Assembly: GCF_001593385.1 (NCBI RefSeq)
Contig: NZ_LUVZ01000001.1
Location: 1-64,000 of the forward strand
Origin: Chryseobacterium cucumeris
GTDB lineage: Bacteria; Bacteroidota; Bacteroidia; Flavobacteriales; Weeksellaceae
Reading direction: 5' to 3'
DNA length: 64,000 nucleotides
Under the pieces are notes generated by a model. That model ran no database searches. It saw only the letters and a list, made by a program, of their open reading frames with translations, and was not told where the DNA came from. Position 1 is the first letter of the stretch; each line of letters starts with the position of its first letter. Shown here one piece after another: positions 35,453-43,478 of the stretch. Position numbers and translations under genes: made by a program.

Positions 35453-35896
35453 TTATAATTTTCCTTCATCAGCAAATGATAAATAATCCTCTGAGGTCAA
35501 AATACAATGATCCAGCAAGTTTATATTTAACAGTTGGGCTGCCTCCTTTATTTTTTGTGTAATATTGATGTCCTCACGTGAAGGTGTCAGGTTTCCGGAC
35601 GGGTGGTTGTGAGCTATTATAAATGATACTGCATTGCATAATAAGGCTCCCTGCATTATTATTCTGATATCAACAAGGGAAGAGGTAATTCCAGATTCTG
35701 AAATTTTTTGTATTCCTAATACCTTATTAGCCTGATTCATATACATTGAATAAAATGACTCTCTGTAATCGATCTGATCTGCATCAAAATGCTCCCGAAA
35801 AATATCTGTAGCATCTTGAGAGTTCAATACTTCTTTTTCAGTATTTCCTTTTCTGGTGTAAATCAATCTGATCTCATTTACGATATTGTATTTCAT
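35453..35896 (-). CDS. RadC-like JAB domain protein of mobile elements
   Basis: 147 residues comprising the JAB/MPN+ domain of RadC: AHNHPSGNLTPSREDINIT (JAMM metal motif, about residues 95-113) and LLDHCILT near the end. Full RadC is longer, with an N-terminal HhH region that is absent here; this short form is typical cargo of Bacteroidetes conjugative elements. Role unknown; a DNA-related metalloprotease-like activity is only suggested by the fold. From 35897 to 36389 I see no gene. Confidence 0.85.
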   Translation of the reverse strand: MKYNIVNEIRLIYTRKGNTEKEVLNSQDATDIFREHFDADQIDYRESFYSMYMNQANKVLGIQKISESGITSSLVDIRIIMQGALLCNAVSFIIAHNHPSGNLTPSREDINITQKIKEAAQLLNINLLDHCILTSEDYLSFADEGKL

Positions 35897-36389
35897 TGTT
35901 ATTGCCCTGAGTACGGCAGAGTCTTATATTTCCCGTACTTAATTTAATCTGTATTTTATTGAAAACATAATTGAACTATTCCATAACTTTTTTAGGTCAT
36001 AAGCTTTTCAATATTTCCTCTTCCCATTACTTTTCAAGCCATCTCAGGTTTTAATCAATATTTTTCAAAAGAAAACCGGAAAAAAGAAAGCAGATATGAA
36101 GTGTTGTCAATAGTATCAAACAAAAGGAAACGGAATAATTGGAGGGTACCTTTAGGGAGGAGTCCGTTTATGCCGTAGTCTTTTGGTGGTATAAGCGATG
36201 GCTGACAGCAATACCTTAGCTGCCTTTTTACCGGTTGATTATGAAAAATTTTTATAGATTTTTTAACTTGAATTTTGCATTTAGGAATTATTTATTTGGC
36301 ATATTATCATTTGTATATACATTGTAAATACGCTATGATTAGGCATTTACTCCATAGAATTTTAATAACAATATTTACAAATAATAGAA

Positions 36390-36570
36390 ATGAGTAATGT
36401 ATTGGAAAATTACTTATCCTCAACAGGACCATTATCAGCTGAGAAAATCAGTTTTTCTTTAACGTTTTTCCAATTTAACGGGTTTACGCGTCGAAACAGT
36501 TATACGTACTATTAAAAAAATGGCAGCGGATAGTATTCTTAAGCTAGATGGACGACGGATTTTGTATTGA
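36390..36570 (+). pseudogene. Crp/Fnr-type regulator remnant
   Basis: From ATG 36390 one frame encodes MSNVLENYLSSTGPLSAEKI and then degrades. In another frame the end reads LTGLRVETVIRTIKKMAAD and SILKLDGRRILY before TGA 36568-36570, which is the recognition helix and wing of the Crp-family HTH. The central cyclic-nucleotide-binding region is missing. This is an internally deleted, frameshifted regulator gene. Nearby 36571-37046 shows no other recognisable gene. Confidence 0.65.
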
Positions 36571-37046
36571 TCATTGAGAAAAAGTCTTCTCTATAATAAT
36601 AAAGAAAGGCGATGAATAATATATTGTAATTGACGTCTTTTTCGAAAGAAATTATCTGTGAATATATAACAGCTATCTGGCTAGTACTAATAGTGATAAT
36701 GAATATTTAGTAAAAGTATCATATGCATTTATTGTTCCTTCTTATTTTAATTGAATTCTTTAATTTTATAAAGCCTCGTCGAGACTTTATAGTACCGGTA
36801 TTAATATTATTCAACAGTATAATTGAATATAAATATGTTTTTCTCAAATAATAACCACTAAAACTTGAGTCAAAATGAATTTACCACTATTTACATCTAA
36901 TTTTCCAATCGCAGTGCATCCTGAATTGGATGTGCTTACACTGATCCTACGCCTTGTTCTTGTAGATATTCTAATTGAGAAAGTCTTCTTCATTAGGTAA
37001 TGTTGTTTTTTGCTTATGCCATTCAGGTTAAACTATTCAATATTAA

Positions 37047-37358
37047 GGATATAGTTCTCGATATATTAGAAATCTAGCAAAATCATCTCTTAAAGAAGCA
37101 CTTTACAGCGATCTTAGAGTTTGTGATATTGTTTGGATGAATGCTAATGATCCAGCAATTAACTATCCAATGACTGTTAATTCCAATTATCCTTTACCGC
37201 AATGGTCAAACTATTTTGGAGTTGGAAGAAGCCCTCGTTTACATTGTGGAGGGTGAAAATATAATAGCGTAGAAGCTAGATTTAAAGGTACCGAACGAGC
37301 AAGCTGTCAGCCGGGTTGGGTAGATAGTTATAAATTATTTGAAATCGTTCGATTATGA
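37047..37358 (+). pseudogene. Decayed gene with an internal stop
   Basis: An open frame lacking a start runs 69 codons to TGA 37254-37256, then continues in the same frame to TGA 37356-37358. The translation is protein-like: DLRVCDIVWMNANDPAINYP, then YFGVGRSPRLHCGG, stop, and a tail with TERASCQPGWVDSYKLFEI. No family is recognised. Its end overlaps the next small frame by ATGA. Confidence 0.45.
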
Positions 37359-37447
37359 AGACTATTTGCTATCTTCTAGGTGTAGTGATTGTAGTTTATA
37401 TTATACAATCCTGTACCATATGCAAAAAACAGATCTCGAAAAAATAA
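37355..37447 (+). CDS. 30-aa hydrophobic peptide frame
   Basis: ATG 37355 overlaps the stop of the preceding decayed gene (ATGA). The peptide is a hydrophobic helix (TICYLLGVVIVVYIIQSC) with a Lys-rich end, like the start of a lipoprotein or a small membrane protein. Probably a remnant. From 37448 to 37920 no gene is seen. Confidence 0.3.
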   Translation: MKTICYLLGVVIVVYIIQSCTICKKQISKK

Positions 37448-37924
37448 AAAAATTGCATAATATCCGGCTTGGGGATGAAAGAATTTAAAATATTTGCAGA
37501 AAAGAAATTATAAATTTTACTGTCCCGAATTAGCTTAATAATATCTATACTATTAATTAATACCCCAATTATTGCTTATATCATTGTTTGACAAATAACT
37601 GAGTTTATCTTGGTTTAGGTAGACTCAGTTGCTTTGATGGGGGTATATTGCCTTTAACAAACGAAGTAGAAACCTATTACTAATTTATAAAGTCAAAAGC
37701 TACGGGTTATAAATTGTATTTGATTACTCACATTGGTTTCGTTGACTGCAGTATATTTACAAGATTTAGCGTTTGATAGTAAAGAATTTAGTTGGTTTTT
37801 TTATTCAATTTAATGGGTTTGAATGGTTTAATATTGTATTCTCAATTGACGATTTTATTCTAAAATGTTTATAGCAAACTCGAACACGAAAGATTAATGT
37901 ATAGTATAAGCTCATTAATTAAAA

Positions 37925-37945
37925 AGGCTGTCCATAGGACAGCCT
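37925..37945 (-). terminator. Terminator of the GG-leader operon
   Basis: A 9-bp stem (aggctgtcc / ggacagcct) with an ata loop, followed on the minus strand by TTTTT. It lies 38 bp past the last gene of the minus-strand operon. Confidence 0.8.
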
Positions 37946-37982
37946 AGTAAAACAAAAAGAATGTGAGTAAATTGCTTTGGTT

Positions 37983-38540
37983 CTACCTTTTCACCCTTAT
38001 TCCAAGACCAAATTTTGGGTTGCTCGTTTTTTGACCTTTTTCATCATGATAATAGATTTGATAGGTTTCAAAAACAGCTTTCTCCTTTGGAATTTTTGCG
38101 TATGCATTATCTCCGGAGTTGTTCACCAGCTTCAGGAAATCATATGCCTTGATTGATTGGGCAGCTTCAAATGTCTGCTTATCAACGGAAGGCTTCTGAA
38201 GAATATAGTGGACAACAGTGTTGCCCTTTAAAAATAACAACATCGCTGTATTATCGCTTTCCCAACTGTAGTCGTAGTTTTGTGGAATTTTAATGCTAAG
38301 CGCTTTCTCAGTCATTTCTTTAGGGTTTATTGCCATTTGGACGACTAATGTATCCCAGTCGAAACAGTTTACTTCATCTCGAACGTTTATTATTTCACCT
38401 ATTTTATTATTTGTATTAATTTTAGGAGAAAGTTTTTGTTCAAGCTTTGTTAAGCATTCCGTGTTGGTTTGTGCATGGCATGAAAATGTAAGAGATGCTA
38501 ATAGTATTAGAATCAAAAAATTTAGCCTTTTTATTCTCAT
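37983..38540 (-). CDS. Secreted or lipid-anchored protein, possible immunity protein
   Basis: 185 residues with a signal peptide (LNFLILILLASLTFSCHAQ; cleavage after HAQ, or lipidation at the Cys is possible). The mature protein of about 160 residues has two cysteines (ECLTKL and NCFDWDTL) and no family I recognise. It starts one base after the stop of the DUF6973 effector gene, so the two are co-translated. Its position directly behind a putative toxin and its export fit an immunity protein acting outside the cytoplasm, which is inference. Confidence 0.6.
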   Translation of the reverse strand: MRIKRLNFLILILLASLTFSCHAQTNTECLTKLEQKLSPKINTNNKIGEIINVRDEVNCFDWDTLVVQMAINPKEMTEKALSIKIPQNYDYSWESDNTAMLLFLKGNTVVHYILQKPSVDKQTFEAAQSIKAYDFLKLVNNSGDNAYAKIPKEKAVFETYQIYYHDEKGQKTSNPKFGLGIRVKR

Positions 38541-38541
38541 T

Positions 38542-39216
38542 TTATGGGTGGGTTTGTATTTGTCCGCTTGCTACTGCTGCATTAAAGTCATTGATGAACT
38601 GTTGCATGTTGTTGTCAGGATTTCCGTGCTGGGAAAACCAATTGAACCCCCAATCATTATTATGCAGATCCATTGTATTATCGTTTCCTGGATTTACGGT
38701 TTCATGTAGGGTGTGAAATTCTTTAGCTTTATCCAACCCGATATCTGCTGCATCCATTGCTGACCACATCGCATGTCTTAATGCATCATAGACGTTGTCA
38801 ACCTGTCCTTTTCCATATTGAGCTGCTAAGGCTGCATTATGTCGCATCTTATCACGGTCTGCCCCTGATGTGTTTAAAAGTAGCCATAGGATTTCTCTGG
38901 CTGTAGGGGTTTCTAGAATTCCATCTGCCTCACTTGGGTTACTGCCATCTGAATCACCGCCTCCATCGGGAGGAAACGGGTCATCACCATCACCCCCATA
39001 AGGAGGATCATCATCATCCCACGTTGGAGGGTTACCATCATCGTTTCCACCGGGATCATTTCCCCCACCATCATCTCCTCCGGGAACAGTAATAATGACT
39101 TCCGGAATTTCATGTTCGCTCTGTCCGCCTTCAAGACCTCCCTTGAAGGCATACAATTCATTTTCTGTCAACAGTTCCAATGTACTGTTGAGCTCGAGTA
39201 CTTTCGAGTTTCTCAT
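38542..39216 (-). CDS. Double-glycine-leader protein with DUF6973 domain, candidate exported effector
   Basis: 224 residues in three parts. Residues 1-27 form a leader (LELLTENELYAFKGG) with a Gly-Gly cleavage site like those of peptides processed by C39 exporters; a second GG follows at 30-31. Residues about 34-100 are low-complexity, rich in Asp, Gly and Pro. Residues about 105-224 resemble DUF6973, with YDALRHAMWSAMD, FHTLHETVNPG and TMDLHNNDWGF; the conserved His, Glu and Asn suggest an enzyme active site. A C39-peptidase ABC exporter and HlyD protein are encoded next door. A 20-kDa folded cargo is much larger than usual for GG leaders. Confidence 0.75.
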   Translation of the reverse strand: MRNSKVLELNSTLELLTENELYAFKGGLEGGQSEHEIPEVIITVPGGDDGGGNDPGGNDDGNPPTWDDDDPPYGGDGDDPFPPDGGGDSDGSNPSEADGILETPTAREILWLLLNTSGADRDKMRHNAALAAQYGKGQVDNVYDALRHAMWSAMDAADIGLDKAKEFHTLHETVNPGNDNTMDLHNNDWGFNWFSQHGNPDNNMQQFINDFNAAVASGQIQTHP

Positions 39217-39239
39217 GTATTTAAATTTTAAAAAGGTTA

Positions 39240-40439
39240 TTAGTTTTGGTCAATAAGCCGGCCCTTACCGTCAGTCTGAATAGGGGCAATAATACTATCA
39301 ATGCAGTTTTCTTTTTTGCGGTGAGACCATGAGAAAACTTTAATGTATTTGTCCCAGTTTTTATACATTTTTTGTAGAATTGATTCATGATTATGGGGAA
39401 CAAGGATAGGAGCCTTATAAAGTTCATAAGCCTTTCTCGGAAAGTAATCGGTAATTGGTACCTCATACCCGTCTGAAGTCATATATAAATTTTCTTCTTT
39501 GTGAAAAAGCGGCCAGATGTCCACAAAAGGAAATGTGTAATCATAACCTTCCTTGTATTCACCATCTTTATAGAAAAATTTGTAATATTCAGATCCTGTT
39601 TTATGCCAGATACGCTTTGTGTATCTGATAATATTGTCATTTTCCACTGCACGCAGTAGATGCTCAATTTCATTCTCATCCATGCATAAGTCTATATCAT
39701 CATCCCATGGCATAATATCATCATGTCTTATGATCCCCAGAAGCGTTCCTGCATGAGCAAAAAGACTCAAATCAAGTTCCTTTGCTTTTTCACCAAGGTA
39801 TTTGAGTATTTCTACTGCCTGTTCTTTATGTCTTTCTTCCCATAGATTAATCTGCTGTATTTTCTCAATAAAAAACGATCCTCTGCCTTTATAGATAGGG
39901 CAGTTCACTTCATCATATTCAAACCAGCCGGTATCAATCACAAGTGTTTTTAAAGAGTTGTTAAAGGAACACTCCAGTATTTCTTCATCGATTGGCTGTT
40001 TAATACTTTTTAAACAATCCATCGATGTGATTTTTTCTCCATTGATAATGTAGATATAACTGCCCCAATAATAGCCCAGTCTGCTGGGGAATATCTCGTT
40101 TCTGGGGATGGTATCCTCTTGCAATTTATTGTATGGAATGATTAGATCCCATTCATTTTCAAGTGAATCGATGTCGGTACAGAGTTCTTCGTAGGTATGC
40201 TTTAGTTTAACATCATTCTCAATAATAATACAGGGTGCTGTTATGTCATTTTTTAAAATATACTCCCAAATAAAAATGTGGGCGGTGTAATTCTTAATGT
40301 CTGTCGGAGACATTTCAAACCCATATTTATCTTTGTGGAAATTTTGATCATAAGGTGATTCCGTTATATTGGAACTGATTTCAACTGTCTCATTGCCGCT
40401 GGTAAAGTACACGGCTCCTTCTTTAATTTGAAATATCAT
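39240..40439 (-). CDS. GT25-like / LicD fusion transferase
   Basis: 399 residues with two domains. The N-terminal 190 residues resemble glycosyltransferase family 25: PCIIIENDVKL (the EDD-like metal site), YYWGSYIYIINGEKI, and PIDEEIL. From about 200 to 385 is a LicD domain: HAGTLLGIIRHDDIMPWDDD with IDLCMDENE near 235-255, then FPFVDIWPLF. LicD proteins transfer phosphocholine or alditol phosphate from CDP donors. It overlaps the cytidylyltransferase gene by 17 bp and precedes the effector gene by 23 bp. A role in decorating the exported protein is inferred from this context. Confidence 0.8.
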   Translation of the reverse strand: MIFQIKEGAVYFTSGNETVEISSNITESPYDQNFHKDKYGFEMSPTDIKNYTAHIFIWEYILKNDITAPCIIIENDVKLKHTYEELCTDIDSLENEWDLIIPYNKLQEDTIPRNEIFPSRLGYYWGSYIYIINGEKITSMDCLKSIKQPIDEEILECSFNNSLKTLVIDTGWFEYDEVNCPIYKGRGSFFIEKIQQINLWEERHKEQAVEILKYLGEKAKELDLSLFAHAGTLLGIIRHDDIMPWDDDIDLCMDENEIEHLLRAVENDNIIRYTKRIWHKTGSEYYKFFYKDGEYKEGYDYTFPFVDIWPLFHKEENLYMTSDGYEVPITDYFPRKAYELYKAPILVPHNHESILQKMYKNWDKYIKVFSWSHRKKENCIDSIIAPIQTDGKGRLIDQN

Positions 40440-41136
40440 GTATTAGTTTTGTTTTTTGTAAGGCTTTTGCAGTAAGGTAATCAATGGGAAGTGTTATTTT
40501 TATATTTTCCTCATTGCCTTCAATAAGTTTTATAGTATGTGCGTTAAATTCAACCACTGTGGCATCATCAAAAAAAGTTGACTGATAGGGAGTCTGATAA
40601 GCCCTTTTTATAATTTCAGACTTGAAGACCTGGGGTGTTTGAACAACTTTAAAATCGCTGCGGTTCATGCTCCGGTTATTTTTACCATCTGTTATTCTTA
40701 TAGTAGGAATCATAGCCACAACGGGAACAACAGCATCATGTTCAATTACTTCTGAGAAAGCGCGCTCAATTACCGTTTCACTTACGAATGGCCTGACACC
40801 ATCGTGAATTCCGATATAGCATTCATGATCGGTAATGGTGTCAATTGCATTTTTTACGGAATGAAACCTTTCCCTGCCTCCGATGACAATCTTAATGGGC
40901 TTGAGATAATAGTATTGCTGGCATAAAGTGTCCCACATTTCCAAATGAGAGTTATTAAGAACCAGGATTATGTCAAAGATAAGAGTGGGGTGGTTTAAGA
41001 AGGTATCGATGGTATGGATTAGAATTGGTTTACCATCAAGGAGAAGGAACTGTTTTGCGTTTTCAGCGCCCATTCTGTTACCCTCACCAGCTGCCACAAT
41101 TATAATGTATTTCTTCGTTCTCATCAATCGTTTCAT
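40423..41136 (-). CDS. IspD/TarI-like CTP:alditol-phosphate cytidylyltransferase
   Basis: 237 residues of the IspD family: VAAGEGNRMGAENAKQFLLL near residue 14, the conserved Arg/Lys region GGRERFHSVKNAI near 85, and HDGVRPFVSETVIERAF near 107. The core IspD enzyme makes CDP-methylerythritol, but paralogues (TarI, ISPD/CRPPA) make CDP-ribitol. Its translational coupling to a LicD transferase argues that it makes that enzyme's CDP donor rather than serving isoprenoid synthesis. The start may be Met1 (41136) or Met5 (41124). Confidence 0.8.
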   Translation of the reverse strand: MKRLMRTKKYIIIVAAGEGNRMGAENAKQFLLLDGKPILIHTIDTFLNHPTLIFDIILVLNNSHLEMWDTLCQQYYYLKPIKIVIGGRERFHSVKNAIDTITDHECYIGIHDGVRPFVSETVIERAFSEVIEHDAVVPVVAMIPTIRITDGKNNRSMNRSDFKVVQTPQVFKSEIIKRAYQTPYQSTFFDDATVVEFNAHTIKLIEGNEENIKITLPIDYLTAKALQKTKLIHDISN

Positions 41137-41261
41137 TTAACTGATGTCAAAACTAGAACATAAAAATTGCACGGGTGTGAATGGATTGTGAACATTCTAT
41201 TAATTGTTGAGTTATGGTTTTTTTTATATTCTTAGAGGTTATTATTTTGCAAAAAAAACTA
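41137..41261. promoter_or_regulatory. Divergent promoter region of the export locus
   Basis: A 125-bp gap between the minus-strand cytidylyltransferase and the plus-strand exporter genes. It is AT-rich and must hold both promoters; I cannot identify a clear -7/-33 pair or an operator. Confidence 0.4.
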
Positions 41262-43478
41262 ATGATCAAAAGCTTTCCGCACGAAAGGCAGTATGATAAA
41301 ATGGATTGTGGTCCAACATGTCTGAGGATAATAGCCCAACATTACGGAAGATATTATTCGTTACAATTTCTGAGGGATTTATGCAGCATAACAAAGGAGG
41401 GAGTCTCTCTGGCTGACCTGATATATGCCTGCGAAAAAATCGGAATCAAGTCCCACGCAGTACGTTGTACTTTTCAGGAATTAAAATCACAGGTTCATCT
41501 ACCCGCGATTCTTCACTGGGGTGAAAGTCATTTTGTTGTTATCTATCGAATTAAGGGAGATAAGATTTATATATCGGATCCGGCAAGGGGGAAGGTTGTG
41601 TACAGGCTGGATGAATTTCAAAGGAAATGGAAAAAAGACAATGAAAAGGGAATTGCCCTTTTGATTGAACCTGCCCATAATTTTAAAACTGTCCATATTG
41701 AAGAAGTCATTGAGCAGAGGAATACGCTGTTCGATTTCCTCAGGTATTTTTCAAACTACAAAAAAATACTGTTTTTATTACTTGTAGTAATGACTATAAT
41801 TACGGGATTGAATTTATTTCTTCCGTTTATCTCCAGATCTGTAATCGATATCGGAGTGAACAAAAGGGATTTACAGTTTATTAAGATGATCCTTATTGCT
41901 AATCTGGCGCTTATTATCTGTTCTTTTTTTTCAACGATTATACGGGACTGGATCATCCTGCAGGTTTCAAACAGAGTAAGCGTTAATATTATTTCAGATT
42001 ATCTATCGAAGCTTTTAAAACTGCCTTTCAGTTTTTTTGAGAATAAACATCCGGGAGACATTCTGCAACGGGCCCATGACCATGAAAGAATAAGAAGTTT
42101 TATTATGGGAAATTCTTTGAATATTATTTTTTCTCTTTTATCATTTTCTGCTTTCATTTTTGTTCTTGTGATTTACAGCATTCCCGTTTTCCTCATTTTC
42201 ACAGCGGGTACTGCAATTTATCTTACCTATATATTTCTTTTTTTTAAAGCCAGAAAACAGGTTGATATGAATTATTTTGCTTTAATGGGCAAGGACCAGG
42301 GATTCTGGATTGAAACGATTAATAATATTCAGGAAATTAAGATCAATAACTATGAGGTTTCCAGAAAACTGAAATGGGACGAGATACAGGCCAAAATCTT
42401 TAAGCAAAATCTTCAGATGCAATCCATTACGAACAGACAGAACGTGGGAGCGCAGGTTATTGATAATCTTAAAAATGTATCAATTACTTTTTATTGTGCA
42501 GTGCTTGTGATTAATGCTAAAATGACCCTTGGAGAGCTTTTGTCCATTCAAATGATACTGGGAATGTTGAATGGTCCGATTCAGCAACTGGTTCAGTTTT
42601 TTCTGGGTTTCCAGATGGCGAAATTAAGCTTTAGTCGAATTCGCGAGATCAAGAGTTTGCCCGAAGAAGATAATTATGAAAATAACAGCTTTACGCTGCC
42701 TTCCTCGGGAACCTTAAAGTTTTCAAATGTTTACTTTCAGTATTCTGCCCGCCAGCCATACGTATTACAGAATCTAAATTTTGTCATCCCCGAAGGAAAG
42801 ACTACTGCTTTTGTGGGAGACAGCGGTAGTGGCAAATCTACAATACTAAAGCTTTTACTGCGATTATATGAGCCTTCGGCCGGTGATATTACAGTGGGTG
42901 AGATGAATTATAAGAACATAAGCATTTCTAACTGGAGAGATCAATGTGGGAGTGTTTTCCAGAACGGTAAGATATTTAATGATACTGTATTAAATAATAT
43001 TGTCCTCAACACAAATAATATTGATTATAAATTGCTAAAAGATGTCGTTGCTATTGCAAACATGACACAAGAGATTGAGAATATGCCTTTGGGGTACAAA
43101 ACTAAAATAGGTGAAAACGGAAGGGGGATAAGTGGTGGACAAAAGCAGAGAATACTTATCGCAAGAGCTTTATACCGAAATCCGAAATATATATTTCTGG
43201 ACGAGGCGACCAATGCACTTGATTCAATCAATGAAAAAAATATTGTTCATTCTCTTTCCGGAGTATTCGTTAATAAAACGGTTGTAATTGTTGCCCATCG
43301 TTTAAGTACCATTATGGACGCAGATCAGATTATCGTAATGAAAGACGGTAGGATTATAGAAAGAGGAAATCACATGACCCTTATGAATCAAAAGGGACAT
43401 TATTATAAGCTTTTTGAAAGTCAAATAAATGTTTTAAATGGAACCGAGAAATTACATACAGAGACCACCACAGCCTAA
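41262..43478 (+). CDS. C39-peptidase-containing ABC exporter (PCAT)
   Basis: 738 residues from ATG 41262. Residues 1-140 are a C39 peptidase: Gln10 and Cys16 in RQYDKMDCGPTCL, His about 90 in SHFVVIY and Asp about 106 in SDPARG, so the catalytic set is complete. Six membrane helices follow (about 165-440), then an ATPase with Walker A GDSGSGKST (about 519), signature ISGGQKQR (about 622) and Walker B FLDEAT (about 646). The family cuts leaders after Gly-Gly and exports the cargo. The start at 41214 would add a hydrophobic tail before the peptidase and is less likely. Confidence 0.92.
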   Translation: MIKSFPHERQYDKMDCGPTCLRIIAQHYGRYYSLQFLRDLCSITKEGVSLADLIYACEKIGIKSHAVRCTFQELKSQVHLPAILHWGESHFVVIYRIKGDKIYISDPARGKVVYRLDEFQRKWKKDNEKGIALLIEPAHNFKTVHIEEVIEQRNTLFDFLRYFSNYKKILFLLLVVMTIITGLNLFLPFISRSVIDIGVNKRDLQFIKMILIANLALIICSFFSTIIRDWIILQVSNRVSVNIISDYLSKLLKLPFSFFENKHPGDILQRAHDHERIRSFIMGNSLNIIFSLLSFSAFIFVLVIYSIPVFLIFTAGTAIYLTYIFLFFKARKQVDMNYFALMGKDQGFWIETINNIQEIKINNYEVSRKLKWDEIQAKIFKQNLQMQSITNRQNVGAQVIDNLKNVSITFYCAVLVINAKMTLGELLSIQMILGMLNGPIQQLVQFFLGFQMAKLSFSRIREIKSLPEEDNYENNSFTLPSSGTLKFSNVYFQYSARQPYVLQNLNFVIPEGKTTAFVGDSGSGKSTILKLLLRLYEPSAGDITVGEMNYKNISISNWRDQCGSVFQNGKIFNDTVLNNIVLNTNNIDYKLLKDVVAIANMTQEIENMPLGYKTKIGENGRGISGGQKQRILIARALYRNPKYIFLDEATNALDSINEKNIVHSLSGVFVNKTVVIVAHRLSTIMDADQIIVMKDGRIIERGNHMTLMNQKGHYYKLFESQINVLNGTEKLHTETTTA

